The notes below the pieces were generated by a model. The model was not told where the DNA came from and ran no database searches. It was given only the letters and a program-made list of their open reading frames with translations. A stretch of 64,000 bases of DNA from the NCBI RefSeq assembly GCF_014218725.1, contig NZ_JABBJE010000001.1, positions 62,001 to 126,000 on the forward strand, in the 5' to 3' direction. Positions 27,744 to 38,194 of this stretch are shown one piece after another; the stretch's first letter is position 1; each line of letters begins with the position of its first letter. The translations under genes were made by a program, and so were the position numbers. The stretch is from Brevundimonas huaxiensis. GTDB lineage: Bacteria; Pseudomonadota; Alphaproteobacteria; Caulobacterales; Caulobacteraceae.

Positions 27744-28946
27744 ATGCGCGGGCTGAAGATTGCGGCGGTATCCGTCATGGTGACGGGTGCGCTTTATGGT
27801 TGTTCCCCAAAGGCAGAGGCGCCGGCGCAAGGCGCGCCGCCCGTGACGGTGGCCGTGCCGCTGAAGCAGCAGGTGCGGGACTGGGACGAGTTCACCGGGC
27901 GCTTCGAAGCGGTCGAAAGCGTGGATGTGCGCGCCCGCGTCGGCGGCTATATTCAGGCGGTTCACTTCCGCGACGGACAGATGGTTCAGAAGGGCCAGCT
28001 GCTGTTCACCCTGGATCCGCGCCCGGCCCAGGCCGCGCTGGCCCAGGCTCAGGCCCAGGTCGCTCAGGCCCAGTCGCAGCTGTCGCTGGCCCGCGCCAAC
28101 CTGGCCCGCAGCGAGGCTCTGTTGGCCTCGCAAGCTGTGTCCAAGGCCGAATATGATTCCAACAAGGCGGCCGTCGATGCGGCCCAGGCCAATCTGGCGG
28201 CTGGCAACGCCGCTGTTCGCAATGCGCGTCTGAACCTGGAATACACCCGCGTCACCGCGCCGACCTCGGGTCGCGTATCCGACCGTCGCGTCGATCCGGG
28301 CAATCTCGTCGCCGGCGGCTCGTCGGCTGGAGACATCCTGACCACCATCATTTCCGGCGGCCCGATCCACTTCGTCTTCGACGGTTCGGAAGCGGTTCTG
28401 CTGAAGTATCTACGTCAGGGCGGCGCCAATCAGGGTGCGGTCGTCAACGTGCGCCTGCAGGACGAAAGCACCTACAAGCATACCGGCCGTCTCGACTTCG
28501 CTGACAATGCCGTGGACACCGCTTCGGGCGTGATCCGTCTGCGCGCCATCCTGCCCAACGCCGACGGCTTCCTGCGCCCCGGCATGTTCGGCAGCGCCCA
28601 GGTCGCGGGCGCCGGCGCCTATGACGCCCTGCTGGTGCCGGATTCGGCCATCGGCACCGATCAGGCCCGCCGCACCGTCGCCGTGGTCAACGCCGACGGC
28701 ACCGTGACGAACAAGGCCGTCCAGCTCGGCCCGATCGTGCAGGGCTTGCGCGTCGTCCGTTCGGGTCTGGCCCCGACCGACCGCGTCATCATCGCGGGTC
28801 TGCAACGCGCCGCTCAACCGGGCGCCAAGGTCACGCCCAAGAACGGCAAGATCGAACCCGTCGCCGGCGATGCGTCCCAGGCGCCCGTCACCCAGGCGGC
28901 ACCTGCGTCCAGCGCCTCCTTCGCCAACAGCCTGCCGGCCGGCTAA
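27744..28946 (+). CDS. RND efflux pump periplasmic adaptor (membrane fusion protein), lipoprotein
   Basis: A 400-residue adaptor linking the inner-membrane pump to the outer-membrane channel. The ATG at 27744 lies 8 bases after a GGGAG site and opens a lipoprotein signal whose lipobox is LYGC, with Cys at residue 20. The order is a barrel-sandwich half (SVDVRARVGGYIQAVHFRDGQMVQKGQLLFTLD), an alanine/glutamine-rich helical hairpin (about 95-160), the second lipoyl half (NLEYTRVTAPTSGRVSDRRVDPGNLV) and a beta-barrel with LRPGMFGSAQV. It is the AcrA/MexA type. Three bases separate it from the pump gene. What is exported cannot be told. Confidence 0.92.
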   Translation: MRGLKIAAVSVMVTGALYGCSPKAEAPAQGAPPVTVAVPLKQQVRDWDEFTGRFEAVESVDVRARVGGYIQAVHFRDGQMVQKGQLLFTLDPRPAQAALAQAQAQVAQAQSQLSLARANLARSEALLASQAVSKAEYDSNKAAVDAAQANLAAGNAAVRNARLNLEYTRVTAPTSGRVSDRRVDPGNLVAGGSSAGDILTTIISGGPIHFVFDGSEAVLLKYLRQGGANQGAVVNVRLQDESTYKHTGRLDFADNAVDTASGVIRLRAILPNADGFLRPGMFGSAQVAGAGAYDALLVPDSAIGTDQARRTVAVVNADGTVTNKAVQLGPIVQGLRVVRSGLAPTDRVIIAGLQRAAQPGAKVTPKNGKIEPVAGDASQAPVTQAAPASSASFANSLPAG

Positions 28947-28949
28947 GCC

Positions 28950-31900
28950 ATGAACATCTCCCGCTTCTTCATCGACCGGCCGATCTTCGCGGCCGTGATT
29001 TCGGTGGTGATCACGATCATCGGGATCGCCGCCTATCCCTTGCTGCCCCTGTCGCAGTATCCCGAGATCGCGCCCCCGACGATCACGATTAACGCCGCCT
29101 ACCCCGGCGCCTCGGCCGAGACCCTGGCCGAAACCGTCGCCGCCCCCATCGAGCAGGAGGTGAACGGCGTCGAGAACATGCTCTACATCTCCTCCTCGTC
29201 CACGTCGGACGGGACGGTGGCCATCACTGTGACCTTCCAGCCGGGAACGGATCTGGATGCTGCTCAGGTGCTGGTCCAGAACCGGGTCGCCTTGGCCGAG
29301 CCTCGACTCCCGGAAGCGGTTCGCCAGACGGGCGTCGTGGTCAACAAGGCCGAGAGCGGCTTCCTGATGATCCTGGGTTTGACGTCGCCTGACGGCACGT
29401 TGGACAACGACTATGTCGGCAACTACGCCAACTCCACGCTTCGGGATCGTCTGCTGCGGATCGAGGGCGTCGGCGCAGTTCAGGTCTTCGGCGGCGGCAA
29501 CTATTCGATGCGCGTATGGATCGACCCGGCCAAGGCCGCCGAGCGCGGTCTGACGGGCCCTGAGATCGTCTCGGCCCTCCGCGCCCAGAACGTGCAGGCC
29601 GCCGCCGGCTCCATCGGCCAACCTCCCTTCCCGAACAACGCCGCTGCGTTCCAATTGCCTGTTCAGGTTCAGGGGCGTCTGAGCGATCCCAATGAGTTCG
29701 CCAACGTCGTGCTGAAGACGGACGCCGAGGGTCGCGTCACCTACCTGCGCGACGTCGCGCGGATCGAACTGGGCGCCCAGGATTACGGCATCCGCGGCTT
29801 CTTCGACGGCCAACGCGGCGTCGGCGTCGCGATCGTTCAGCAGCCGGGGGCGAACGCCTTGGGCACGGCTGATCGGGTCCTCAAGGAAGTCGAGGCCGTC
29901 AAGGGCGAACTGCCGGCCGGCATGGCCATCTCGGTGCCTTACAATCCGACCGAGTTCGTCGCCGCCTCGGTGGAGTCGGTTCAGCACACCCTGGTCGAGG
30001 CCGTCATCCTGGTCATCATCGTGGTCATGGTCTTTCTTCAGACCTGGCGCGCGGCCATCATTCCCATCGTCGCCATCCCCGTCGCTCTGGTCGGCACCTT
30101 CGCGGTGCAGCTGGCGCTGGGCTATTCGATCAACTCCCTGTCCCTGTTCGCCCTGGTCCTTGCGGTCGGCATCGTGGTCGATGACGCCATCGTCGTGGTC
30201 GAGAACGTGGAGCGCGCGATCAGCGAAGGCCTCAGTCCCAAGGAGGCCGCTTATCGATCGATGCAGGAGGTCTCCGGCGCCCTGATCGCCATCGGCCTGG
30301 TGCTGGTGTCGGTGTTCGTGCCGACGATGTTCGTGCCCGGCATCCCCGGCATCTTCTATCGCCAGTTCGCGGTCGTCATCGCATCGGCCTCGGTCATCTC
30401 GCTGTTCGTGTCGCTGACGCTGTCGCCGGCCATGGCCGCCCTGCTGCTGAAGCCGCACAAGAAGGATCATGAACATGCCCGCAAGCCGGGCGTCCTGGGT
30501 GCGGTGGTCTACTACGGCGGCTGGGCCGGGCGGAAGTTCAACGACGGCTTCGACTGGCTGTCGGATCGCTACGGTCGTTTGACGGCACGTCTGATCCGTA
30601 CGGTCGGCCTGGTGCTGATCATCTATGCCGGTCTGCTGGGCCTCACCGCCTGGCGGTTGATCGATACTCCTTCGGGCTTCATTCCTGAACAGGATCAGGG
30701 CTTCCTGATCGGCGTTATCCAACTGCCCGCCGGTGCGTCGCTGGATCGTACGGAAGCGGTGATGACGCGTGCTACAGACATCATCCGCAAGACCGACGGT
30801 GTCGACGGCGCCATCGCCTTTGCGGGTCTGGACGGATCAAGCTTCTCCTTCGGCTCGAACGCCGCGACCATCTTCGTGCGTCTGAACCCGTTCGAGGATC
30901 GCACCAAGGAGCAGGCCGCCACGGCTCTGGCCGGCGCCATCACCCAGGCGACCGGACAGATCGAGGACGCGCAGATCTTCGTCATCGCCCCCCCGGCGGT
31001 CCAGGGTCTGGGCACCGGCAACGGCTTCTCGATGATGATCCAGGACCGCGAAGGCGCCGGCTATCGTCCGCTGGAAGGCGCCACCTTCGCCATGATGGGC
31101 GCCGCCGCCCAGAAGCCGACCGAGGTCAGCCAGGTCTTCTCGACCTACAACACGGCCTCGCCGCGCGTGACCGCCGATGTCGATCGCGACAAGGCGCTGA
31201 TGCTGGGCGTCCAGCCCAGCTCGGTGTTTGACACCTTGGGCGTCTATCTGGGTTCGTCCTACGTCAACGACTTCAACATGCTGGGCCGAACCTTCCGGGT
31301 GACGGCGCAGGCGGAGCCGACGGCGCGCGACGACATCGCCGACATCGCCAATCTGAAGACCAAGTCGTCCTCCGGCGCCATGGTGCCGATCGGATCGGTG
31401 GCTAATCTGATCGACGACTCCGGTCCGGCGCGGATCGTCCGCTACAACCTGTTCCCGGCGGCCGAGCTTCAGGGCAACGCTGCAGCAGGGGTCTCCTCCG
31501 GCGAGGCGCTGCAGGTCATGGAAACCATGGCCGCCCAGACCCTGCCGCAGGGCTTCTCCTACGAATGGACGGGTCTGGCCTATCAGCAGAAGGCGGCGGG
31601 TTCCGGCGCGACGGTCATCTTCCTGATGGCGGTGGTGTTCGTCTTCCTGGTGCTGGCGGCTCAGTACGAAGCGTTCACGCTTCCGCTGGCGGTCATTCTG
31701 ATCGTGCCGATGTGTCTGCTGGCGGCCATCATCGGGGTGAACCTGCGCGGCCTGGACAATAACATCCTGGTCCAGATCGGACTTGTCGTTCTGATCGCGC
31801 TTGCGGCCAAGAACGCCATCCTGATCGTCGAGTTCGCCAAACAGGCCGAGGAAGAGCAGGGCATGAACCGGTTCGAGGCTGCGGTCGCCGCCGCCAAGAC

Positions 31901-32228
31901 CCGTCTGCGTCCGATCCTGATGACCTCGTTCGCCTTCATCCTCGGCGTCGTGCCGCTGATGCTGGCCTCGGGGCCGGGCGCGGAGATGCGTCAGTCGCTG
32001 GGCACGTCCGTCTTCTCGGGCATGCTGGGCGTGACCTTCTTCGGCCTGATCTTCACGCCGGTCTTCTATGTGGTCTGCCGCTGGCTGTCCTCGAAACTGC
32101 CGCAAGGCAAGAAACCGACCCCGACGCCTGACCGTCCTTCGGACCGGCCCGTGCGTTATGACGAAACCAGCGACCTGACCGATCCGAACGCGCCTGCGCC
32201 CGCGACCGGCCGGGGAGGGGACATCTGA
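28950..32228 (+). CDS. RND multidrug efflux transporter (HAE1 type)
   Basis: A 1092-residue inner-membrane proton-driven pump of the AcrB/MexB kind. It begins MNISRFFIDRPIFAAVISVVITIIGIAAYPLLPLSQYPEIAPP, the standard first helix. The proton-relay aspartates lie in GIVVDDAIVVVENVER (helix 4), with the partner Lys in ALAAKNAILIVEFA (helix 10). Two large periplasmic loops follow helices 1 and 7. The C-terminus is about 40-50 residues longer than in AcrB and is proline/aspartate-rich (KKPTPTPDRPSDRPVRYDETSDLTDPNAPAP), probably a flexible cytoplasmic tail. The stop overlaps the ATG of the outer-membrane gene (TGATG). Confidence 0.95.
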   Translation: MNISRFFIDRPIFAAVISVVITIIGIAAYPLLPLSQYPEIAPPTITINAAYPGASAETLAETVAAPIEQEVNGVENMLYISSSSTSDGTVAITVTFQPGTDLDAAQVLVQNRVALAEPRLPEAVRQTGVVVNKAESGFLMILGLTSPDGTLDNDYVGNYANSTLRDRLLRIEGVGAVQVFGGGNYSMRVWIDPAKAAERGLTGPEIVSALRAQNVQAAAGSIGQPPFPNNAAAFQLPVQVQGRLSDPNEFANVVLKTDAEGRVTYLRDVARIELGAQDYGIRGFFDGQRGVGVAIVQQPGANALGTADRVLKEVEAVKGELPAGMAISVPYNPTEFVAASVESVQHTLVEAVILVIIVVMVFLQTWRAAIIPIVAIPVALVGTFAVQLALGYSINSLSLFALVLAVGIVVDDAIVVVENVERAISEGLSPKEAAYRSMQEVSGALIAIGLVLVSVFVPTMFVPGIPGIFYRQFAVVIASASVISLFVSLTLSPAMAALLLKPHKKDHEHARKPGVLGAVVYYGGWAGRKFNDGFDWLSDRYGRLTARLIRTVGLVLIIYAGLLGLTAWRLIDTPSGFIPEQDQGFLIGVIQLPAGASLDRTEAVMTRATDIIRKTDGVDGAIAFAGLDGSSFSFGSNAATIFVRLNPFEDRTKEQAATALAGAITQATGQIEDAQIFVIAPPAVQGLGTGNGFSMMIQDREGAGYRPLEGATFAMMGAAAQKPTEVSQVFSTYNTASPRVTADVDRDKALMLGVQPSSVFDTLGVYLGSSYVNDFNMLGRTFRVTAQAEPTARDDIADIANLKTKSSSGAMVPIGSVANLIDDSGPARIVRYNLFPAAELQGNAAAGVSSGEALQVMETMAAQTLPQGFSYEWTGLAYQQKAAGSGATVIFLMAVVFVFLVLAAQYEAFTLPLAVILIVPMCLLAAIIGVNLRGLDNNILVQIGLVVLIALAAKNAILIVEFAKQAEEEQGMNRFEAAVAAAKTRLRPILMTSFAFILGVVPLMLASGPGAEMRQSLGTSVFSGMLGVTFFGLIFTPVFYVVCRWLSSKLPQGKKPTPTPDRPSDRPVRYDETSDLTDPNAPAPATGRGGDI

Positions 32229-33661
32229 TGACCCGCAACAAGACCCTCAGCTTCCTGACCGCTGCGGCGTGCAGCGCCCTGCTGGCCGCCTGCGCGGTCG
32301 GGCCCAAGGCGCCGGTCGCGGACCTGCCAGTCGCCGGCACGGGCGCCTTCGTCGGCTCGGCCAGCCCCACTGTCTCGACCGCTGCGGCGCGCGACGACTG
32401 GTGGCGGCTGTATGAAGACCCCACGCTGGACGCCTTGATCCAGCAGGCCTTCGCCGAGAACAACCAGCTCGAGGCCGCCTTCGCCAATCTGCGCGCGGTC
32501 CGGGCGTCGCTGTCGGAGGCCCGCGTCGGCCGTTTTCCGACCACGACGACCAGCGCCCAGGCCCAGCGCAGCCGAGCCTCTGCCGCCACGGTTCAGGGCC
32601 TGCCCGCAGGGCAAGACGCGCCCGAAATCGACACCTATGACGTTGGCATTCAGGCGGCCTATGAGGTCGACCTGTTTGGACGCGTGGAATCCACCATCCG
32701 CGCCGCTCGCGCCGACGCCCGCGCCGCCGAGGCCGCCCTGGCCACGGTCCAGGTGACGGTCGCGGCCGAGACGACCCGCGCCTATGCCGACACCTGCTCG
32801 GCCAATGCGCAGATCGCGGTGGCCGAACGGACGCTGGAGCTGCAACGCAACACCGCCAATCTGACCCAGACCCTGCTCGACGGCGGGGCGGGCACGGGGC
32901 TGGATGTGGCCAGCGCCCGCGCGGCCCTGGCCCAGACGGCGGCGACCCTGCCGACCCTGCGCGCAGCCCGTAACGAGGCCCTGTTCCGCCTGGCGACACT
33001 GACCGGGCGCACCCCGGCCGAGGCCAGCCAGGCCGCCGCCGCCTGTGTGCGTCCGCCCCAGCTCAGCCAGCCGATCCCGGTCGGCGATGGCGCGGCGCTT
33101 CTGGCCCGCCGTCCCGACGTGCGCCAAGCCGAGGCTGAACTGGCCGCAGCCGCCGCGCGCGTGAACGTGGCCACCGCCAACCTGTTTCCGCAGATCAGCC
33201 TGGGCGGCTCCTTCGGTTCCACCGCGCTGGACGCTGGGGAACTGGGCGACGACCAGAACTTCCGCTTCAGCTTCGGTCCGCTGATCAGCTGGTCCTTCCC
33301 CAACGTCTTCGCCGCCCGCGCTCAGATCAAGGCCGCCGGCGCCCGTTCGGATGCGGCGCTGGCGACCTTCGACCAGACCGTGCTGACGGCGCTTCAGGAA
33401 ACCGAGACGGCGCTCAGCAACTACGCCAACGAACTGGATCGCCGTGCGGCCCTGACAGAGGCGCGCGACCAGGCCGCCCGCGCCGCCGACCTGTCGCGCC
33501 TGCGCTTCAACGCCGGCGCCGACAGCTTTCTCCTGGTGCTGGACGCTGAACGCACCCAGGCGGCGGCGGACGCGGCTTTGGCTCAGTCCGACGCCCTGGT
33601 CACCACCTACCAGATCGCCCTGTTCCGCGCCCTGGCCGGGGGTTGGCAAGCCGACAGCTGA
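32228..33661 (+). CDS. Outer-membrane efflux channel (OprM/NodT-type lipoprotein)
   Basis: A 477-residue TolC-like channel. The signal ends in a lipobox (ALLAACAVGPKAP, Cys near residue 22). The mature part starts DWWRLYEDPTLDALIQQAFAENNQLEAAFANLRA, the usual first repeat, and the second repeat appears as LARRPDVRQAEAELAAAAARVNVATANLFPQISLGGSFG. It overlaps the pump gene by one base and completes the three-gene efflux operon. A hairpin follows 24 bases after the stop. Confidence 0.93.
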   Translation: MTRNKTLSFLTAAACSALLAACAVGPKAPVADLPVAGTGAFVGSASPTVSTAAARDDWWRLYEDPTLDALIQQAFAENNQLEAAFANLRAVRASLSEARVGRFPTTTTSAQAQRSRASAATVQGLPAGQDAPEIDTYDVGIQAAYEVDLFGRVESTIRAARADARAAEAALATVQVTVAAETTRAYADTCSANAQIAVAERTLELQRNTANLTQTLLDGGAGTGLDVASARAALAQTAATLPTLRAARNEALFRLATLTGRTPAEASQAAAACVRPPQLSQPIPVGDGAALLARRPDVRQAEAELAAAAARVNVATANLFPQISLGGSFGSTALDAGELGDDQNFRFSFGPLISWSFPNVFAARAQIKAAGARSDAALATFDQTVLTALQETETALSNYANELDRRAALTEARDQAARAADLSRLRFNAGADSFLLVLDAERTQAAADAALAQSDALVTTYQIALFRALAGGWQADS

Positions 33662-33685
33662 TCGCGTCGCAATGCTGAAAACGAA

Positions 33686-33713
33686 AGGGCCGGGCGACGT
33701 ATCGCCCGGCCCT
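33686..33713. terminator. Hairpin between efflux operon and catalase gene
   Basis: A 12-bp stem (AGGGCCGGGCGA / TCGCCCGGCCCT) with loop CGTA. The + side tail (CTGTTGTTCT) is only moderately T-rich, while the minus-strand side continues TTCGTTTTC. It may serve both convergent transcripts, better for the catalase. Confidence 0.7.
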
Positions 33714-33740
33714 CTGTTGTTCTGATCAAGTTTACTGCGG

Positions 33741-35828
33741 TCAGGCCAACATGCGCACTTTGGGCTCGCGATCCCACTGGCGAGTGCGGGCGGGGGCGAG
33801 GAAGCTTTTGGCGTTCTTGGACAGGTCGATCACGCCGGCGTCCGGCTCGACGCCTGCCTTGTCTAGCAGGGGCTGGGCCTCGGGGGTGTGGCCGATGGCC
33901 TTGAGGTGGCCGAAGGCGTCCTTGGCGAAGTCGACTGCGGCGCCTTCTTTCAGCATCTGGGCGCAGCCGTCCTCGGACAGAACGATCGCCACGGCGTCGA
34001 ACAGGACCGACGGGCTGCCGGCCAGCTGACCGTCGGCCGCCAGCGTCTTGCCGTCCTTCAGCTTGGCGCCGCCGATCTTGGGCGCGACGATGAAGACCGA
34101 GCCGCCATCGCCTTCAACCGCCGCCTTCACGGCGTCGACGACCGCGCCGTCCGAACCGTCGGCGACGAGGATGGCGACCTTTCGGCCCTTCAGGGTGTCG
34201 GGATATTTGCCGACGATGCGCAGGGCGGGCGAGGGTTCCAGATCGATGGGCGCCACACCAGGGTCCGACGCCTTGGGCAGGGGCAGGTTTAGCCCGTCTG
34301 CGACCCGCTGGGCCAAGGTCTCATCGACGTTCTGCAGATTGGCCAGAACACGCTCGCGAACGTGAGCGAGCGACACCTTGGACAGTTCAAAGACGATAGC
34401 GCTGGCCAGGTGGGCCTGCTCGATATCGGTCTGTGAGCGGAAGAACAGCCGCGCCTGGCTGTAGTGATCGGCGAAGCTTTCGGCGCGCAGCCGGACCTTT
34501 TCGCCCTCGACCGGGATGGGCGCGGTGCGGAAGCCGCCCTTAGGATCTTCACGCGGGCCGCCGTCCTCGCCCGCCTCGGACAGGCTGTTGGGTTCGTAGT
34601 TGGCGCGGCCCTTCGGCACAGCCATCTGCATATGACCGTCGCGCTGGAAGTTCTGGAAGGGGCAGCCCTTTGCCTGATTGATCGGGATCTGGTGGAAGTT
34701 GACCGTGCCCAGGCGCGACAGCTGGGTGTCCTGATAGGAGAACAGCCGTCCCTGCAACAGCGGATCTTCCGAAAAGTCGATGCCCGGCACGATGTTGGTC
34801 GGCAGGAAGGCGACCTGTTCAGTCTCGGCGAAGAAGTTGTCGGGATTGCGGTTCAAGACCATGCGGCCGATCACGCGGATCGGATAATCCTCTTCCGGCA
34901 CCAGCTTGGTGGCGTCCAGAATGTCGAAGGGCAGGGCGTCGGCCTGTTCCTGCGTGAACAACTGTACGCCGAACTCCCATTCGGGGAAGTCGCCCTGATC
35001 GATGGCCTCATACAGGTCGCGACGGTGATAGTCCGGGTCGGCGCCGGCGATCTTGACCGCCTCGTCCCAGCAGGTCGATTGCGCCCCCAGCTTGGGCCGC
35101 CAGTGGAACTTGACCAGGGTCGCCTGGCCCTCGGCGTTGATCAGGCGGAAGGTGTTGACGCCGAAGCCTTCCATCATGCGCAGGCTGCGCGGGATGGCGC
35201 GGTCGGACATGGCCCACATGACCATATGCATGCTCTCGGGCATCAGGCCGATGAAGTCCCAGAAGGTGTCGTGGGCGCTGGCCGCCTGGGGATAGCCCTT
35301 GTCCGCCTCCATCTTCACCGAATGGATCAGGTCCGGGAACTTGATCGCGTCCTGGATGAAGAAGACGGGGATATTGTTGCCGACCAGATCCCAGTTGCCC
35401 TCGGTCGTGTAGAACTTGACCGCAAAGCCGCGCACGTCGCGCGGCGTATCCACCGAGCCCGCGCCGCCGGCGACGGTCGAGAAGCGGGTGAACAGCTCGG
35501 TCTTCTTGCCAACTTCAGTCAGAATCTTCGCGGTAGTGAACTCCGACAGACTGTCGGTCAGTTCGAAGAAACCGTGGGCGGCCGAGCCACGGGCATGGAC
35601 GATACGCTCAGGGATACGCTCGTGGTCGAAATGCTGAATCTTCTCGCGAAGGATGAAGTCTTCCAGCAGGGTCGAGCCGCGCGGGCCGGCCTTCAGCGAG
35701 TTCTGGTTGTCGCTGATCGGCGTGCCGTGATTGGTGGTCAGGCGGGTGTCAGGCGTTGAGGCGGTCTGGTGCACCTCGCCGGCGTTGCCGATTGTCAGCG
35801 CGCCGGCCGGCTTTGGTTTCTTGGCCAT
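33741..35828 (-). CDS. katE: Large-subunit catalase (HPII/KatE type)
   Basis: A 695-residue clade 2 catalase that breaks down hydrogen peroxide. The catalytic His is in [15 protein letters not shown] near residue 76, the Asn in [17 protein letters not shown], and the heme-ligand Tyr in [14 protein letters not shown]. The last 150 residues (from about 545, [40 protein letters not shown]) form the class I glutamine-amidotransferase-like domain that marks large-subunit catalases. The ATG at 35828 follows an AGGACT site; the longer frame upstream is not supported. It is transcribed away from murC and is not part of the cell-wall cluster. No peroxide-regulator site was recognised upstream. Confidence 0.95.
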   Translation of the reverse strand: MAKKPKPAGALTIGNAGEVHQTASTPDTRLTTNHGTPISDNQNSLKAGPRGSTLLEDFILREKIQHFDHERIPERIVHARGSAAHGFFELTDSLSEFTTAKILTEVGKKTELFTRFSTVAGGAGSVDTPRDVRGFAVKFYTTEGNWDLVGNNIPVFFIQDAIKFPDLIHSVKMEADKGYPQAASAHDTFWDFIGLMPESMHMVMWAMSDRAIPRSLRMMEGFGVNTFRLINAEGQATLVKFHWRPKLGAQSTCWDEAVKIAGADPDYHRRDLYEAIDQGDFPEWEFGVQLFTQEQADALPFDILDATKLVPEEDYPIRVIGRMVLNRNPDNFFAETEQVAFLPTNIVPGIDFSEDPLLQGRLFSYQDTQLSRLGTVNFHQIPINQAKGCPFQNFQRDGHMQMAVPKGRANYEPNSLSEAGEDGGPREDPKGGFRTAPIPVEGEKVRLRAESFADHYSQARLFFRSQTDIEQAHLASAIVFELSKVSLAHVRERVLANLQNVDETLAQRVADGLNLPLPKASDPGVAPIDLEPSPALRIVGKYPDTLKGRKVAILVADGSDGAVVDAVKAAVEGDGGSVFIVAPKIGGAKLKDGKTLAADGQLAGSPSVLFDAVAIVLSEDGCAQMLKEGAAVDFAKDAFGHLKAIGHTPEAQPLLDKAGVEPDAGVIDLSKNAKSFLAPARTRQWDREPKVRMLA

Positions 35829-36009
35829 CTTGGGAGTCCTTTGGTGCAGCAGCGCAAGCGGGAGCCGCGCGCGTTCCCGAAACAACTCGGTAGAGGTGCA
35901 ATAGTTCTGTGCGAGTTCGCGCACAGCCGCGCCCGATCGTCGCTAGAAAAGTTCGCTCCGTATGCGGCGCGCCCTTCGCAGGAGGCGAGGCGGCGTTTAT
36001 GAGGCAAAA

Positions 36010-37422
36010 ATGATCGCACGCCTTCGCCCCGTCCCGTTCGACCTTGGTCCCGTTCATTTCGTCGGCATCGGCGGCATTGGCATGAGCGGCATCGCCGAGA
36101 TCATGCTGAAGATCGGCTATTCGGTGCAGGGCTCGGACGCCAAGGCCAGCGCCAATACCGAGCGGCTGGAACAGCTGGGCGCCAAGATCTTCATCGGCCA
36201 CGACGCCGCCCATGTGGGCGAGGGCGTCTCGGCCGTGGTCTATTCGACGGCGGTCAAGGCCGACAATCCCGAGATGAAGGCCGCCCGCGAGCGCCGCATC
36301 CCGCTGGTGCGTCGGGCCGAGATGCTCGCTGAGCTGATGCGGCTGCAATTCTCGATCGCGGTCGGCGGCACGCACGGCAAGACGACGACGACCTCGATGG
36401 TGGCCGCCCTGCTGGATGCGGCGGGCCTGGATCCCACGGTGGTCAATGGCGGCATCATCAACGCCTACGGCACCAACGCCAAGGTCGGCGACGGCGACTG
36501 GATCGTGGTCGAGGCGGATGAGAGCGACGGCAGCTTCCTGCGCCTGAAGTCGACGGTGGCCATCGTCACCAATATCGATCCCGAACATCTGGACCACTAC
36601 GGCGACTTCGACGGTGTGCGAAAGGCGTTTGTGGACTTCGTCGAGAACATCCCCTTCTACGGGTTCGCCGCTGTCTGCCTGGACCATCCGGAGGTGCAGA
36701 AGCTGGTCGCCGCCATCGATAACCGGCGGCTGGTGACCTACGGGGTCAATCCGCAGGCCATGGTGCGGGCTGATAATGTCGAGATGGGGCCGGACGGCTG
36801 TCGCTTCGACGTGGTCATCCAGAATGGCGAAACCCATGTGATCTCGGGCGTTCATCTGCCGATGGCCGGCTGGCATAATGTGTCGAACGCCCTGGCCGCC
36901 ATCGCCGTGGCGCGCGAGCTGGATGTGTCGGATGATGCGATCCGCACGGGCCTTGCCGGCTTTGGCGGGGTCAAGCGGCGCTTCACCACCACGGGCGTCG
37001 TGGGCGGCGTTCGCATCGTCGACGACTATGGCCACCACCCGGTCGAGATCGCCGCCGTGCTGAAGGCCGCGCGTCAGGTGACGGAGGGTCGGGTCATCGC
37101 TGTGGTCCAGCCGCACCGCTACACGCGCCTGCGCGACCTGATGGACGAGTTCTCGACCTGCTTCTCGGACGCGGACAGCGTGATCGTCGCCGATGTCTAT
37201 CCCGCCGGCGAACAGCCGATCGAGGGGGTGGACAAGCACGCCCTGGCCGACGGGGTGCGCCGCTACGGCCACCGTCACGTCCAGGCCTTGGAGAACGCCG
37301 CTGTCCTGCCGCGCCTGATCAAGGATGAGGCCAAATCCGGCGACGTTGTGGTGCTGCTGGGCGCCGGCGACATCACCAGCTGGGCCTATGGCCTGCCGGC
37401 GCAGCTGGAGGCCTTGGGTTAA
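36010..37422 (+). CDS. murC: UDP-N-acetylmuramate--L-alanine ligase
   Basis: A 470-residue cytoplasmic ligase that adds L-Ala to UDP-MurNAc, the first amino acid of the peptidoglycan stem peptide. It has an N-terminal Rossmann domain ([17 protein letters not shown]), the central ATP loop [16 protein letters not shown] near residue 118, the [10 protein letters not shown] motif and the C-terminal domain with [10 protein letters not shown]. The ATG at 36010 lies 5 bases after GAGGC and gives the expected N-terminus; an earlier start at 35962 would add a basic leader. The stop codon overlaps the stop of the convergent membrane-protein gene. murB comes 772 bases later, so the cluster is interrupted here. 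Confidence 0.96.
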   Translation: MIARLRPVPFDLGPVHFVGIGGIGMSGIAEIMLKIGYSVQGSDAKASANTERLEQLGAKIFIGHDAAHVGEGVSAVVYSTAVKADNPEMKAARERRIPLVRRAEMLAELMRLQFSIAVGGTHGKTTTTSMVAALLDAAGLDPTVVNGGIINAYGTNAKVGDGDWIVVEADESDGSFLRLKSTVAIVTNIDPEHLDHYGDFDGVRKAFVDFVENIPFYGFAAVCLDHPEVQKLVAAIDNRRLVTYGVNPQAMVRADNVEMGPDGCRFDVVIQNGETHVISGVHLPMAGWHNVSNALAAIAVARELDVSDDAIRTGLAGFGGVKRRFTTTGVVGGVRIVDDYGHHPVEIAAVLKAARQVTEGRVIAVVQPHRYTRLRDLMDEFSTCFSDADSVIVADVYPAGEQPIEGVDKHALADGVRRYGHRHVQALENAAVLPRLIKDEAKSGDVVVLLGAGDITSWAYGLPAQLEALG

Positions 37423-38096
37423 AGGAAGCCCAGGATCATGGTTCCAGCCACGAAGGCGATGAAACCCGTCATGACGAAGGCGGCTGCAAAGGCGAACAGC
37501 CACTGCCGTTTCGCCTGAAGCCGCAACGCTTCTTCAGGATTGACGACGCCGTCCTCCAGCCGGCGACGGTCCCACTCCACAAAAGGCGCGATGATGGCCA
37601 GGCTCACGATCATCGGCAGATAGATGACGATCAGTCTTGCCAGGCTGGTGAAGGACTCGCGACCCGCGCTGAATCTGCCGAGGAGGCCGACCAGCCATGC
37701 CTGATGGTCGATCGGTGCATAGGCGGCGATCAGCGACAGGATGCCGACGGCGTAAAGCGAGACATAGAGAAGGCGCTGTCCGGCCGTCTTGTTCACGCGC
37801 GGGGGAGGAGCGGTCGGCTCCGATCCGAACGCAGGGACCTGTCGCCCGAGCGAGATCGAGCCTGACGCCTGTTTGCGGTCGATATGCCAGAACCAGCGAT
37901 AGTTCGCAGCATGAAGGGTTGGCAGGCCGACGACCGCCAGCAACGCCACGAGGATGAGGTTAAGCGCGGCCTCGGCGGTCATGATGACGGACGTATAGGT
38001 GTTGACGGCGTAGACGAGACCGATCCAGCCGAACAGGATCACGGCCGTGCCGCCTATGCCGAGCACAATCATGCGGATTGCGGCCCTGAAGGTCAT
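37419..38096 (-). CDS. Unknown five-helix membrane protein between murC and murB
   Basis: Not recognised. With the ATG at 38096 (AAGGTG 8 bases upstream) it is 225 residues with about five membrane segments, roughly 8-30, 38-58, 105-123, 145-165 and 200-222. A loop of about 45 residues with [30 protein letters not shown] lies between helices 2 and 3. A charged stretch [25 protein letters not shown] precedes the last helix. It runs opposite to the cell-wall genes and its stop shares TTAA with the murC stop. Longer starts up to 38204 overlap the murB start. No enzyme or transporter motif is seen; a role in the envelope would be guesswork. Confidence 0.7.
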   Translation of the reverse strand: MTFRAAIRMIVLGIGGTAVILFGWIGLVYAVNTYTSVIMTAEAALNLILVALLAVVGLPTLHAANYRWFWHIDRKQASGSISLGRQVPAFGSEPTAPPPRVNKTAGQRLLYVSLYAVGILSLIAAYAPIDHQAWLVGLLGRFSAGRESFTSLARLIVIYLPMIVSLAIIAPFVEWDRRRLEDGVVNPEEALRLQAKRQWLFAFAAAFVMTGFIAFVAGTMILGFL

Positions 38097-38194
38097 GGTC
38101 GTCACCTTAGAGGCCTGGTCGCTGATGTGAATAGCCCGCTCTATTTGAGACGGCGCGTCTTTCGCATCGTACGTGCTGGCGTTATCGGATCGGC

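Noticed and set aside
27576..28370. N-terminal extension of the TetR-type protein to 454 residues
   Set aside because: The extension crosses the operator and runs antisense to the adaptor gene; TetR proteins are about 190-220 residues, and the helix-turn-helix begins just after 27575.
28410..30722. 770-residue open frame on the minus strand across the RND pump gene
   Set aside because: Antisense to clear RND motifs; its translation is rich in His, Asp, Gly and Gln with no domain. Treated as a high-GC artefact.
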